A stretch of DNA of 63,282 nucleotides. It comes from a virus. Below, piece after piece: positions 56,878 through 63,282 of the stretch. How positions within the stretch are numbered: position 1 is the first letter of the stretch; each line of letters opens with the position of its first letter. The notes beneath the pieces were generated by a model. The model saw only the letters and a program-made list of their open reading frames with translations, did not search any database and was not told the origin of the DNA. The stretch covers positions 1-63,282 of the IMG/VR virus record IMGVR_UViG_3300043772_000427; one strand, given 5' to 3'. The position numbers and the translations under genes are program-made.

Positions 56878-57524
56878 GAAACTTGAATCCTAAGTTGGCC
56901 GTCACGGTAAGCATCCTGACGCTGTTTGCCATCACCCAAGTTCTTGAGCAGAGCAATCGCTTGCACATAGCGATCTTGATACAACTTAACCATGTCTGCC
57001 TCACCCTTCATGTAGGTGACTGCCTCGCACATCGTTCCATACAACAGCGCAGAGTCAAAGTTATCACCCAACCAAGTCTGGCCAGCAGTCACAATGGATT
57101 CTGGGTAGTAGTAAAAATGCAACTCAACACCGTAGTTGGTATTTGGTGTAGGGCCAAGGATAAACGACAGCTCTTTGGAATCAGATGTTGACGGGCCAAA
57201 GATGGCGTAATGCTTTGGAAGACCCGTTGCAGATGAGCTGGGATATGCTTCACGGATGAAGTTCACATCTTTGTTGAGCAAATAAACATAGTCGCCGTTG
57301 GTGTTAATCACTGCCAAAGAATATGTAGACAGGAAGTCGCCGGGAGCAGACAAGTATTTATTGTTTGCCGACAAAGTACCCGTCATGTTTCTACGCAAAT
57401 TAGCAATCTGAACAGTGTTGTAAATACGCTGCTCCGCCTGCCGAATGAACGTGTCCATATCCACCGTGGGAAACGTGTTCTCACAGTAATCTGAAACCAA
57501 CGTGACGAGTTCGTTGTATGTCAT
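56874..57524 (-). CDS. Head-tail adaptor, SU10-adaptor-like (216 aa)
   Basis: MTYNELVTLVSDYCENTF, then FIRQAEQRIYNTVQIANLR and a C-terminal helix (AIALLKNLGDGKQRQDAYR) fit the helical head-tail adaptor proteins of short-tailed phages. It would bind the portal ring. Overlaps the upstream gene by ATGA. Confidence 0.7.
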   Translation of the reverse strand: MTYNELVTLVSDYCENTFPTVDMDTFIRQAEQRIYNTVQIANLRRNMTGTLSANNKYLSAPGDFLSTYSLAVINTNGDYVYLLNKDVNFIREAYPSSSATGLPKHYAIFGPSTSDSKELSFILGPTPNTNYGVELHFYYYPESIVTAGQTWLGDNFDSALLYGTMCEAVTYMKGEADMVKLYQDRYVQAIALLKNLGDGKQRQDAYRDGQLRIQVS

Positions 57525-57784
57525 GCCATCGGGCCTCTAGACATAAAGCCTTTAGTAGCTGCACCTGCGCCACGCATTTTGATGCCAGTTGTCTTAGTTG
57601 CTGGCTGTGCACGGCGACTAATATTTCCAACAGACATATTGACGGTATTGGCATCGCTATGGTCAGGGCCAGAACCCGGATTGTCGGAAGCCTTAACAAC
57701 TTTACCAGTCATGGTGTGGGGTGTGGCATAGACGGCAGCATCGCCGACTTCTTTACCCATTAATTTTTTGCTAAATGTAGCCAT
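57521..57784 (-). CDS. Small Gly/Met/Lys-rich virion-region protein (87 aa)
   Basis: Low-complexity, basic, with no clear fold and an end rich in RGxG. It starts after GAGGCTAATC. Similar small basic proteins follow in this cluster. Possibly packaged with DNA. Confidence 0.55.
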   Translation of the reverse strand: MATFSKKLMGKEVGDAAVYATPHTMTGKVVKASDNPGSGPDHSDANTVNMSVGNISRRAQPATKTTGIKMRGAGAATKGFMSRGPMA

Positions 57785-57786
57785 GA

Positions 57787-57975
57787 TTAGCCTCGTTTCT
57801 GTGCGGCAATTTTTGCCAAGTTACGGCCCATAGACAACATATCGGCATTGGTTTTACCCTTACCTTTGCCTTTGCCGCCGTGCATCATTTTAGCAACGGG
57901 GCCACTATCGCCGTAGTTTTTACCTTCGGTCTTGCCTTTTTTAGCAATACCGTCAGCTGATTTTGTAAATGCCAT
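57787..57975 (-). CDS. Small basic protein with DGIAxxGKTxG motif (62 aa)
   Basis: Begins MAFTKSADGIAKKGKTEGKNYG, then MMHGGKGKGKGK. The DGIAKKGKTEG motif here is N-terminal; three other small proteins (59804, 60041 and 60517) carry the same motif toward their C-termini. Start at the ATG after TTAAGGAGTTAATT, twelve codons inside the longest frame. Confidence 0.6.
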   Translation of the reverse strand: MAFTKSADGIAKKGKTEGKNYGDSGPVAKMMHGGKGKGKGKTNADMLSMGRNLAKIAAQKRG

Positions 57976-57985
57976 AATTAACTCC

Positions 57986-58369
57986 TTAAGATATTGATAC
58001 TGTACCAACAAATGTCGTTGCCACCAAGTAGTTGGGGGTCAATTCTGCATCAAAAAATCTAGATCCACCAACAGGCTGCCAACCCCACTGAATGTCCCGT
58101 GAACCACCTGAAAGATTGCCGTTAGCGTTTACACCAGAAGTCACATACGTTGTATCTTTACGTGGATTACGCAAAGCCTGTGGATCATCTACTGGAAACG
58201 TTCCAAGCATTAACTGCGGCTGATCTGGATCCCAACACGTAGGGCAAACCAACAGCTCGTACTTACGCTGCTTAATGATCTCAGTCTTAAGCCGCTTTAA
58301 TCTGTACTGTTGGCCGCAGCGATCACATTCAGCAATCGCTATCTTGCCGGATGCAAATCTATTGCCCAT
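57986..58369 (-). CDS. Zinc-ribbon virion-region protein (127 aa)
   Basis: CDRCGQ (C15/C18) and CPTCW (C42/C45) form a zinc ribbon; the second half is polar and ends LVATTFVGTVSIS. A zinc-ribbon protein next to the gp4-like gene recurs in related phages. Its start overlaps the previous stop (TAATG). Confidence 0.65.
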   Translation of the reverse strand: MGNRFASGKIAIAECDRCGQQYRLKRLKTEIIKQRKYELLVCPTCWDPDQPQLMLGTFPVDDPQALRNPRKDTTYVTSGVNANGNLSGGSRDIQWGWQPVGGSRFFDAELTPNYLVATTFVGTVSIS

Positions 58370-59298
58370 TAGTAGCTACCACCAATGTACTGCTGACGAG
58401 GCACAAACCTGACCGGGGCTTTCTCACGGTCTTCACCAGCGGCGATCTCAAATGTCTCGTCGTAAATCTGTTTCAACATCTGGATGCGGGGCATCAGCTC
58501 AGGCACTTTAACTGCGATGTGATACGCCAAGCCCGCTACCAAACATGGCAGGAAGCGGAAGTTCATGTCTGCTGTCTCAACACCAGCGCCAGCATCTTGT
58601 ACTCGGCGCAGTCTCCAGTACACAAACTGGTAAGGAGTAGAGTTGTCAGGCGTAGGCCAGACAGTTACAGCAGGAAGCTGAGGAACATACACGGCAGTAT
58701 TAATCACATGAGAAGCTGCGGTCGTATTGTTCTGGCCACGGAACACACCGCCTAGGGTATTCCCTGTGACGTATGTGTAATAGATGTCTTCGGTGTCTAG
58801 GCGTATAAACCCAGCATTGGCTAACCCAACCACCGTGTTAAGCGTGATCGTGGTGTCTGTAGAGTTGATGGCCGTGGCGAGCACAGAGCTTGTAGGATTA
58901 GTTTCCCCAGATAGACGCTGAATCCAAACTTGAATTGGGCGAGCCTGACTAAGTTTATTTGGGATAGTGGCGTAAGTAGAAACACTAATACGCGAGATTG
59001 TTAAGTCTGCCTGTGTAGAAGAAGTGTTTGATCCGGTACGAATCACATGCTCCAGCAAATCAATCGTATCTGTTGGTAGTGCATATGTAGCTAAACCGGG
59101 AGTCAGGTTAATGATCCCCTGCTCCATCGTCCACATATTGATACCCTTGTTCTGCCACTCGATGGTCATCAAGTTCATAGACCTGCGAGCTGTACGCAAG
59201 TCATAACCAGAACGCATTTCACGACCGGCTCGCTCCCACGCTTCCTCGGCAATCTCCGTGAAGTCCATATTGAACAGTGTGGTTCCGGTAGTGGTCAT
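58369..59298 (-). CDS. Tail accessory/head-completion protein, P22 gp4-like (309 aa)
   Basis: LRTARRSMNLMTIEWQNKGINMWT (about 34-57) followed by ATYALPTDTIDLLEHVI is the conserved opening of the P22 gp4-type family, which attaches to the portal and stabilises packaged DNA. A beta insertion (about 140-230) follows and the end is helical. It starts after CAGGATTTAG. Confidence 0.75.
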   Translation of the reverse strand: MTTTGTTLFNMDFTEIAEEAWERAGREMRSGYDLRTARRSMNLMTIEWQNKGINMWTMEQGIINLTPGLATYALPTDTIDLLEHVIRTGSNTSSTQADLTISRISVSTYATIPNKLSQARPIQVWIQRLSGETNPTSSVLATAINSTDTTITLNTVVGLANAGFIRLDTEDIYYTYVTGNTLGGVFRGQNNTTAASHVINTAVYVPQLPAVTVWPTPDNSTPYQFVYWRLRRVQDAGAGVETADMNFRFLPCLVAGLAYHIAVKVPELMPRIQMLKQIYDETFEIAAGEDREKAPVRFVPRQQYIGGSY

Positions 59299-59528
59299 CT
59301 AAATCCTGCCGTTTTCTTTGCAATCGTTTTGGGTTGGGCTACAAACTGTTTACCAGACGCCTTGCCAGCACGTTTAGCTTTGGTTGTAGCCGCATACTCT
59401 TGAGGAGACAAAGATTTAATCGCTGCTTCAGGCAAATACCGCTCACCCGTCTTACTCGACGGTTTACCAGACTTAGTGCGCCACTTTTGGTCGCCCCAGT
59501 CTTTAAGCGATTTCTGAGGAGCTTTCAA
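59295..59528 (-). CDS. Small basic protein, WRTKSGKPS family (77 aa)
   Basis: KWRTKSGKPS, GERYLPEAAIKSLSPQEYAATTKAKRAG and QFVAQPKTIAKKT match a small, widespread phage family (related to DUF5872 as I recall). It starts at TTG, eight bases after GGAGG and coupled to the previous stop. Very basic, so it may bind packaged DNA. Confidence 0.65.
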   Translation of the reverse strand: MKAPQKSLKDWGDQKWRTKSGKPSSKTGERYLPEAAIKSLSPQEYAATTKAKRAGKASGKQFVAQPKTIAKKTAGFR

Positions 59529-59800
59529 TCTTTATACCCTCCACCGGCTTCTTTGTATTTTTTAGCTACAAGCTGCGCTTTACGGGCTGACCATTGGCCT
59601 GCTCCAGTGCCATGAGTCGCTGCGGCTTTTACTTGAGACACAATCCGCTTACGCAGGCCGGGCTTGGTGTAGTTACCGGCAGCGTTAACTTTACCGCCTT
59701 CAGCATACTGCGTGAAGTCAGTATCATCACGGCGGGCTTTCTTTTTCCCGCCGGGCATCTTAGATGGGGATATGGCCCCCATGCCGCGACTGGCCATCAT
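59525..59800 (-). CDS. Small basic protein, DUF5872-like (91 aa)
   Basis: The end GQWSARKAQLVAKKYKEAGGGY fits the DUF5872 type: a W-S-A-R/K-KAQL-x-x-K/E-Y-K motif. The start MMASRG lacks a clear ribosome-binding site and is near the previous stop. Very basic; possible DNA-associated virion protein. Confidence 0.65.
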   Translation of the reverse strand: MMASRGMGAISPSKMPGGKKKARRDDTDFTQYAEGGKVNAAGNYTKPGLRKRIVSQVKAAATHGTGAGQWSARKAQLVAKKYKEAGGGYKD

Positions 59801-59803
59801 GGT

Positions 59804-60031
59804 TTAGCACATCTTTCCGCGTGTTTTACCACGCTTAGCAATACCGTCTGCGCGGGTAACGCCACCTTTAGCATAACCAGCAGCCTTGATCTTAGAACGA
59901 ACTTTTTCGTCCTCAACATCGCGCTTAGCCTCTTCTATTTTGGCGCGTGTTTCTGGATAAACTACCTCATCCAAAGAACCGGGTGTGCGGCGTGGTTTGT
60001 ATTGCTTTGCAGCTTCTGGTGTCATTGGCAT
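59804..60031 (-). CDS. Small basic protein with ADGIAKRGKTRG tail (75 aa)
   Basis: A charged helical body (DEVVYPETRAKIEEAKRDVEDEKV) precedes AKGGVTRADGIAKRGKTRGKMC at the extreme C-terminus. The same tail type occurs in two neighbours and a version occurs near the start of the 57787 gene. Start after GGAAACATC. Confidence 0.6.
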   Translation of the reverse strand: MPMTPEAAKQYKPRRTPGSLDEVVYPETRAKIEEAKRDVEDEKVRSKIKAAGYAKGGVTRADGIAKRGKTRGKMC

Positions 60032-60040
60032 GATGTTTCC

Positions 60041-60517
60041 TTAGCATTTGCCACCATTACGCATAGCAATCATTGTTCCTTTGGTCTTGCCTTTGGAAGC
60101 AATGCCATCAGGTGTCTTGCCAGTCTTTACAGCGCCCATCTTAGATGCAGCCATACCGCCACCGGCCAGCTTAGTCATAGATGCGCCTTTATGCAAACGG
60201 CCTTCGTGTTTGTTCACGGCCTTCTGCATCATGGACTTGTCCATCTTTACATCTTTGTGGGCCATACCGCCTTTGGCCATCTTGCCTTTGCCATCAGCAG
60301 CAAAGTCAGGAACCATTTTGCCGCCCTTTTTGACCATAGTCATACCGCCGTCTGCGTAACCTTTTTTCATATCGCCACCTTTAGAAAATTTACGGCCTTT
60401 ATCAGCCTCATTAAACTCTTTACCCACAGACTGTGGGACGCCTGCTTTCTTAGCAAACGCTGGGTTGTTAGCCACCGCCGCCATGAAATTGTGTTGCTTC
60501 TTGCTTGTACTTGGCAT
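60041..60517 (-). CDS. Met/Gly/Lys-rich virion-region protein (158 aa)
   Basis: MPSTSKKQHNFMAAVANNPAFAKKAGVPQSVGKEF is a conserved opening (SKKQHNFM...NNPAFAKK) found in many uncultured phages; the remainder is a run of KGG and GGM motifs, with DGIASKGKTKG near the end and a final Cys. It is very basic and likely disordered. Start overlaps the previous stop. Confidence 0.7.
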   Translation of the reverse strand: MPSTSKKQHNFMAAVANNPAFAKKAGVPQSVGKEFNEADKGRKFSKGGDMKKGYADGGMTMVKKGGKMVPDFAADGKGKMAKGGMAHKDVKMDKSMMQKAVNKHEGRLHKGASMTKLAGGGMAASKMGAVKTGKTPDGIASKGKTKGTMIAMRNGGKC

Positions 60518-60789
60518 TACAGCACTCGGCCCTTAGTCTTACCACGTTCAGCTATGCCATCAGCACGCTTAGAAGCGGAACCAACTTTACCGCCCTTGTT
60601 AAAACTTTTACTCCAACGAACGCCATATCCTTTGCCAACTTTGGCGGGTTCTAGCTTACCGCCGCCAAGAGGAATACTTACGGCATCGCGAAGGCTTCTG
60701 CCAAGTGATGATGGCTCCCCAAAATTTGGAGTGCCATCGCCTCTAGGTGGCGGCGGTGGAGGTGGTGGTGCAGGGTTTCCATTTGACAT
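60517..60789 (-). CDS. Small protein with polyproline start and RADGIAERGKTKG tail (90 aa)
   Basis: Eight Pro in a row near the N-terminus, a central AVSIPLGGGKLEPAKVGKGYGVRW, and a C-terminal SKRADGIAERGKTKG. The first part may be a flexible linker. Start after AGGATAATTAATC. Confidence 0.6.
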   Translation of the reverse strand: MSNGNPAPPPPPPPPRGDGTPNFGEPSSLGRSLRDAVSIPLGGGKLEPAKVGKGYGVRWSKSFNKGGKVGSASKRADGIAERGKTKGRVL

Positions 60790-60795
60790 GATTAA

Positions 60796-61041
60796 TTATC
60801 CTTTTTGAATAAGTTGGTCAATTTTTGCTTCAAGCTTGTTAAAGCGCTGGTCAATGTGGTTTGTAATGCGGTCAACTTCTGCTTGAGTAACATTATCACG
60901 GGCAACCTCCTCGCGTGTTTTGTTCAAAAGAATACTGATACGAGCCAGCTCCCTGAACTTTTCATTCATCATGTAGCCCAGCAGTCCCATCACCAAAGAA
61001 AGGACAGCAGACCATGCGGTGTTTAGATCTAACAATTCCAA
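60796..61041 (-). CDS. Small membrane coiled-coil protein (81 aa)
   Basis: Hydrophobic segment (about residues 9-24, AWSAVLSLVMGLLGYM) then a coiled coil with heptads (ARDNVTQAEVDRITNHIDQRFNKLEAKIDQLIQKG). A TTG start at 61041 is used in the longest frame, but TTG at 61035, eight bases after GAGGG, looks better. May be a membrane-bound adaptor; function unknown. Confidence 0.55.
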   Translation of the reverse strand: MELLDLNTAWSAVLSLVMGLLGYMMNEKFRELARISILLNKTREEVARDNVTQAEVDRITNHIDQRFNKLEAKIDQLIQKG

Positions 61042-61274
61042 GCCCTCAATGATTTATTGATTCTTGAATTCGGATCGTTGGCGGTCTTGGCAGAGGTCAG
61101 TTTCTTTTTCATGCCACTCATCCTTGCACAGAAGGAGTCGCGCCGTGAGCCGCCTTCCGGCTGGGGAGGTTTCAAGTTCATGCCTTGCGCTTTCGCGGAG
61201 GCCCGACCTTTGGCGTTCAAGCCGCCCTTCTCGGACTTGCCTTCTTTCCTCTGCCATGCTGGTGACTTAGCCAT
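61029..61274 (-). CDS. Small basic protein, DUF6321-like (81 aa)
   Basis: MAKSPAWQRKEGKSEKGGLNAKGRASA, then QPEGGSRRDSFCARMSGMKKKLTSAKTANDPNSRINKSLRAW is a highly conserved small phage protein (DUF6321 as I recall). It is very basic with two Cys. It overlaps both neighbours (13 bases on its 3' side). Probably DNA-associated in the virion. Confidence 0.8.
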   Translation of the reverse strand: MAKSPAWQRKEGKSEKGGLNAKGRASAKAQGMNLKPPQPEGGSRRDSFCARMSGMKKKLTSAKTANDPNSRINKSLRAWNC

Positions 61275-61545
61275 AAAACACCGTGATTTTTGAAGCTGTA
61301 GGTAGGGTTACGTGTATATCAGTAATATACAAAACTCCTTCGCCCGGCACTAAAACAGAAAACGCAGATTGGTTGGTAGACAAATTAAACTGAAGACGAG
61401 CTGTGCCGGAAGCACCACCATCTCTAAGAATAATGTCTCCCGCAGTACCACCGGGCGTAACAATCAGACCCTTAAGCCTGTTGCGTCCCGACACCACTGT
61501 GCCTGTAGTTTCTCTGTGAACCGCTTTAACGTCAGTTTGCATCAT
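61267..61545 (-). CDS. Small conserved head-region protein (92 aa)
   Basis: Beta-rich: RNRLKGLIVTPGGTAGDIILRDGG and VLYITDIHVTLP. The start is the ATG 7 bases after AAAGGAG. It follows a terminator at 61560-61580, so it should be transcribed at a lower level than the gene before it unless antitermination operates. Confidence 0.6.
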   Translation of the reverse strand: MMQTDVKAVHRETTGTVVSGRNRLKGLIVTPGGTAGDIILRDGGASGTARLQFNLSTNQSAFSVLVPGEGVLYITDIHVTLPTASKITVFYG

Positions 61546-61559
61546 AATCAATCTCCTTT

Positions 61560-61580
61560 AAAAACGGGGCCGAAGCCCCT
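61560..61580 (-). terminator. Rho-independent terminator between head genes
   Basis: On the minus strand GGGGC, loop TTCG, GCCCC and then GTTTTT form a stable stem with U-tract, just after the 182-residue head protein gene. Confidence 0.8.
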
Positions 61581-61588
61581 TGAGTTGA

Positions 61589-62137
61589 TTAGGAATCTGC
61601 GAATGGTGTAGCAACAGTACCGGAACCAATAACGTTTCCAGTCACCATGTACTTGTCAGCAGCAATAGCAACAATTTGAATCCATGTGCCAGCAACACCG
61701 CCGGTAGTTGTACCGTTCAAGTTGATGAAGTCATTGGAAGAACCGTTAGCAGAGAAGGCAACCACAGCGCCAGATGAGTCTGAATCAATAGACATTACAG
61801 CGCCAACGTACAAATCGCTGGAACCAGAAGTTGTACCAATCTTCAAAGAGCTTGTAGAGATGGTTGTAGGAACCCAGATTGTGTAAACAACGCCTTCGTT
61901 GTTGGCTGTGCTTGGGTCTTGACCGGGGCCAGACGTTGTAGAGTTAGTTGAAACATTGATCGCAGGCAGTGTCAATGTTAGTGCAGCAGCCAAAGAACCA
62001 CCAACTGCGATGATACGACCGCCGTGAGCTTCTGGGCTTAATGTGGTGCTTGTTGTGATCTCAACGACAGCCGCTGGGCCTTGTTGATAAATGCCGCCCA
62101 ATGAACGAACTGGGCCTTGAAACGTGGTACGTGCCAT
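61589..62137 (-). CDS. Conserved virion protein downstream of the capsid gene (182 aa)
   Basis: The start is the ATG after AAGGACACATATC, seven codons inside the longest frame. MARTTFQGPVRSLGGIYQQGPAAVV is a conserved opening of head-region proteins in many aquatic phages. Beta-rich, Ser/Thr/Gly-rich, so a surface or fibre-like role is possible. It is a one-gene unit between two terminators. Confidence 0.65.
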   Translation of the reverse strand: MARTTFQGPVRSLGGIYQQGPAAVVEITTSTTLSPEAHGGRIIAVGGSLAAALTLTLPAINVSTNSTTSGPGQDPSTANNEGVVYTIWVPTTISTSSLKIGTTSGSSDLYVGAVMSIDSDSSGAVVAFSANGSSNDFINLNGTTTGGVAGTWIQIVAIAADKYMVTGNVIGSGTVATPFADS

Positions 62138-62230
62138 GATATGTGTCCTTACATACAAGTTAAGTGCATCAGTCTGTATGTCGTCAGCCGGGACTGTCTA
62201 ATGCACCGGATAAGCCCGGATTGAAAGCAA
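62138..62230 (-). promoter_or_regulatory. Structured leader before the 182-residue gene
   Basis: On the minus strand GTGCA...CAGTC pairs with GACTG...TGCAC, giving a two-part stem with an asymmetric internal loop, just before the ribosome-binding site. It lies between the capsid terminator and the next gene. No promoter could be assigned with confidence, although a weak TTGTAT with TTATCC at 18 bases exists. Confidence 0.4.
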
Positions 62231-62239
62231 TATACAACA

Positions 62240-62265
62240 AAAGAAAAGGGGGCACAAGGCCCCCC
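62240..62265 (-). terminator. Strong terminator after the major capsid gene
   Basis: On the minus strand GGGGGC, loop CTTGT, GCCCCC followed by TTTTCTTT. The stem is six GC pairs plus a U-rich tail, 23 bases beyond the capsid stop. Confidence 0.88.
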
Positions 62266-62287
62266 TTCAAATATTTCCAAAGAAATA

Positions 62288-63199
62288 TTAGGCTCCGGGT
62301 GAACCGAAGATACCCAGTGGGTCAGACACGCCGAAGCTGTAACGCTCACGGGCTTTGTAACGAACGTTACCTGTGTCAAAATCACCGTCCATGCTGGTAG
62401 ACATGGGGGTGCGGATGAAGTGCTTCAAACCGTTAGGCACATCAGTCAACAGGAACCAAGCATTGGTGTCTGTCAAATAGTGGTTAACGCAATAGCCATC
62501 AGGGATAGAACCATTGTTCTTCAATGCGTTGATGTCATTGTCAGCTGTAGAAACACGGAGTTCGGTTTCAAGCAAACGAGTGGCAACGAATTGCAGAGCA
62601 GGTGGAATCACCAACTTCTTGGGCTTAGCGGCGATCAACAAGCTACGCTCATCTGTCCAAGCAGCGATTTGAATAACAGCGTTTTCCAACGATGTTTCAT
62701 TCAAGTCAGAAGCGGTAGATGGAGTGTTACTGTTAGTACCACCAGAAACCAATGGGTGGGCAGTGTTACACAAAGTAACGCCGTCACCGTAGGTGATGCC
62801 TGAGCCAGAAAAAGCGTTGTTCAGAACGAACGCGGCCTTAACTTGCTTTGTGTAAGCCATACCACGGGCCAGAGCCTTGGTATAACGTGAAGACAGGCTG
62901 TCGTACAAGTTATCTTCCACAGCTTCCTCTGTGATGGCAAAGCCCATCGCAATGGTTTCGTGGGTGTAACGTGCAGTAAAAGCTTCCTGTGCGTTGTCAT
63001 AAGCGATGGCAGCGCCCTCGTTCTTGACTGGTGCAGCAGCAAAGCCAGACAGCTTTGTCTCTTCTTCAAAGCTACGCTCAGATGACTCTGTTTCGTAGAT
63101 TTCTTTGTGCTCTTCGCCGTATTTAGCGTACTCAAGACCGAACAATGCGTTCAAGCCGGGGAGTAATTCTTTGAGCAGTTGTGCGCGTGAAATAGCCAT
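62288..63199 (-). CDS. Major capsid protein, HK97-fold (303 aa)
   Basis: The shell protein. Features: a helical N-terminal arm (about 1-45), SGFAAAPVKNEGAAIAYDN, an E-loop-like segment, a long central helix with EEAVEDNLYDSLSSRYTKALARGMAYTKQ (about 92-120), LCNTAHPLVSGG near 143-154, as in Mu gpT-like capsids, and a beta-rich C-terminal domain ending DPLGIFGSPGA. The size and the lack of a protease-type prohead domain suggest an uncleaved HK97 fold. Start after TAAGGAGCTAAATC. It is on the circle just downstream of the decoration-like gene and upstream of a terminator, implying high dosage. Confidence 0.88.
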   Translation of the reverse strand: MAISRAQLLKELLPGLNALFGLEYAKYGEEHKEIYETESSERSFEEETKLSGFAAAPVKNEGAAIAYDNAQEAFTARYTHETIAMGFAITEEAVEDNLYDSLSSRYTKALARGMAYTKQVKAAFVLNNAFSGSGITYGDGVTLCNTAHPLVSGGTNSNTPSTASDLNETSLENAVIQIAAWTDERSLLIAAKPKKLVIPPALQFVATRLLETELRVSTADNDINALKNNGSIPDGYCVNHYLTDTNAWFLLTDVPNGLKHFIRTPMSTSMDGDFDTGNVRYKARERYSFGVSDPLGIFGSPGA

Positions 63200-63282
63200 G
63201 ATTTAGCTCCTTAGATGCCAACGGCGTTAGTGAAAGCGGAAGCGCCGGGATTGAACTTAACAAACACTTCAGTGTAAGTATC
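63156..63282. repeat. Right copy of exact terminal repeat
   Basis: Identical to bases 1-127. It repeats the capsid gene start and the end of the decoration-like gene; joining the ends restores both genes. Confidence 0.95.
63211..63282 (-). CDS. Decoration-like protein, C-terminal fragment (duplicate of left end)
   Basis: The last 23 codons and the stop of the 56-658 gene are repeated here because of the terminal overlap. The full gene is at the left end. Confidence 0.85.
   Translation of the reverse strand, partial: DTYTEVFVKFNPGASAFTNAVGI

Noticed and set aside
59594-60808. A 404-codon plus-strand reading frame opposite five small minus-strand genes
   Set aside because: It is antisense to coupled genes that have ribosome-binding sites and recognisable conserved motifs; Lys/Gly/Met-rich genes rarely create antisense stops. 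The protein has no plausible fold or start signal.
1-63282. tRNA genes
   Set aside because: No cloverleaf or GGTTCGAAT-type T-loop was seen in any intergenic stretch by eye; a dedicated search could still find a degenerate one.

Overview
The window is a complete, circularly assembled tailed-phage genome. Bases 1-127 are repeated exactly at 63156-63282, so the unique circle is 63,155 bp, opened inside the major capsid gene. The virion genes point to a short-tailed (podovirus-like) phage: a large P22-like portal, P22 gp4/gp10-like tail accessory proteins, very large internal (ejection-type) proteins, and no recognisable tape measure, tail sheath or tail tube. I see no integrase, excisionase, single-subunit RNA polymerase or tRNA. 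Several small early proteins look like those of phages of Burkholderiales, and the virion proteins resemble those of uncultured aquatic phages, so a freshwater betaproteobacterial host is a reasonable but unproven guess.

Layout: (1) Minus strand, about 7341 leftward through 1 and wrapping to 61.6 kb: small and large terminase, portal, a short protein, a GroES-like co-chaperonin, scaffold-like protein, two small head proteins and the major capsid protein, which is followed by a strong terminator. (2) Minus strand, 61.5 to 32.1 kb: many tiny basic proteins, head-tail adaptors, fibre and repeat proteins, a lysis group (lysozyme, 3-TM holin, two membrane proteins), the gp10-like protein, and three internal-virion-type proteins followed by a 2084-residue polyvalent ejection protein. 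(3) Plus strand, 7.7 to 32.1 kb: early and replication genes. These begin with three short transcription units, each with its own promoter, leader hairpin and terminator. A gene-free 0.9-kb stretch follows (9981-10901), with an exact DnaA box and about 23 copies of TTCCA/TGGAA on both strands, which I take as the candidate replication origin. Next come two operons with near-identical leaders, a MoxR-type AAA+/vWA-metallopeptidase block, a run of overlapping tiny genes, a family-A DNA polymerase, PD-(D/E)XK and HNH nucleases, an SNF2-type helicase, a probable ssDNA-binding protein and a primase-helicase.

How the parts fit: the early promoters share a TTTACT-18-TATAAC architecture, and five leaders carry the inverted repeat CGTTTCA-N8-TGAAA, so a common regulator probably coordinates the first genes and the origin region. 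The replication set looks self-sufficient for priming, unwinding and polymerisation, with host DnaA possibly used at the origin. The late strand is one long, heavily translationally coupled block whose terminators sit just after the capsid gene and the gene next to it. The most unusual items are the origin array, the duplicated early cassettes, the AAA+/vWA/zincin block, the 33-copy 20-residue repeat protein, the shared DGIAxRGKTxG tail on four tiny virion-region proteins, and the GAF-like membrane protein in the lysis group.
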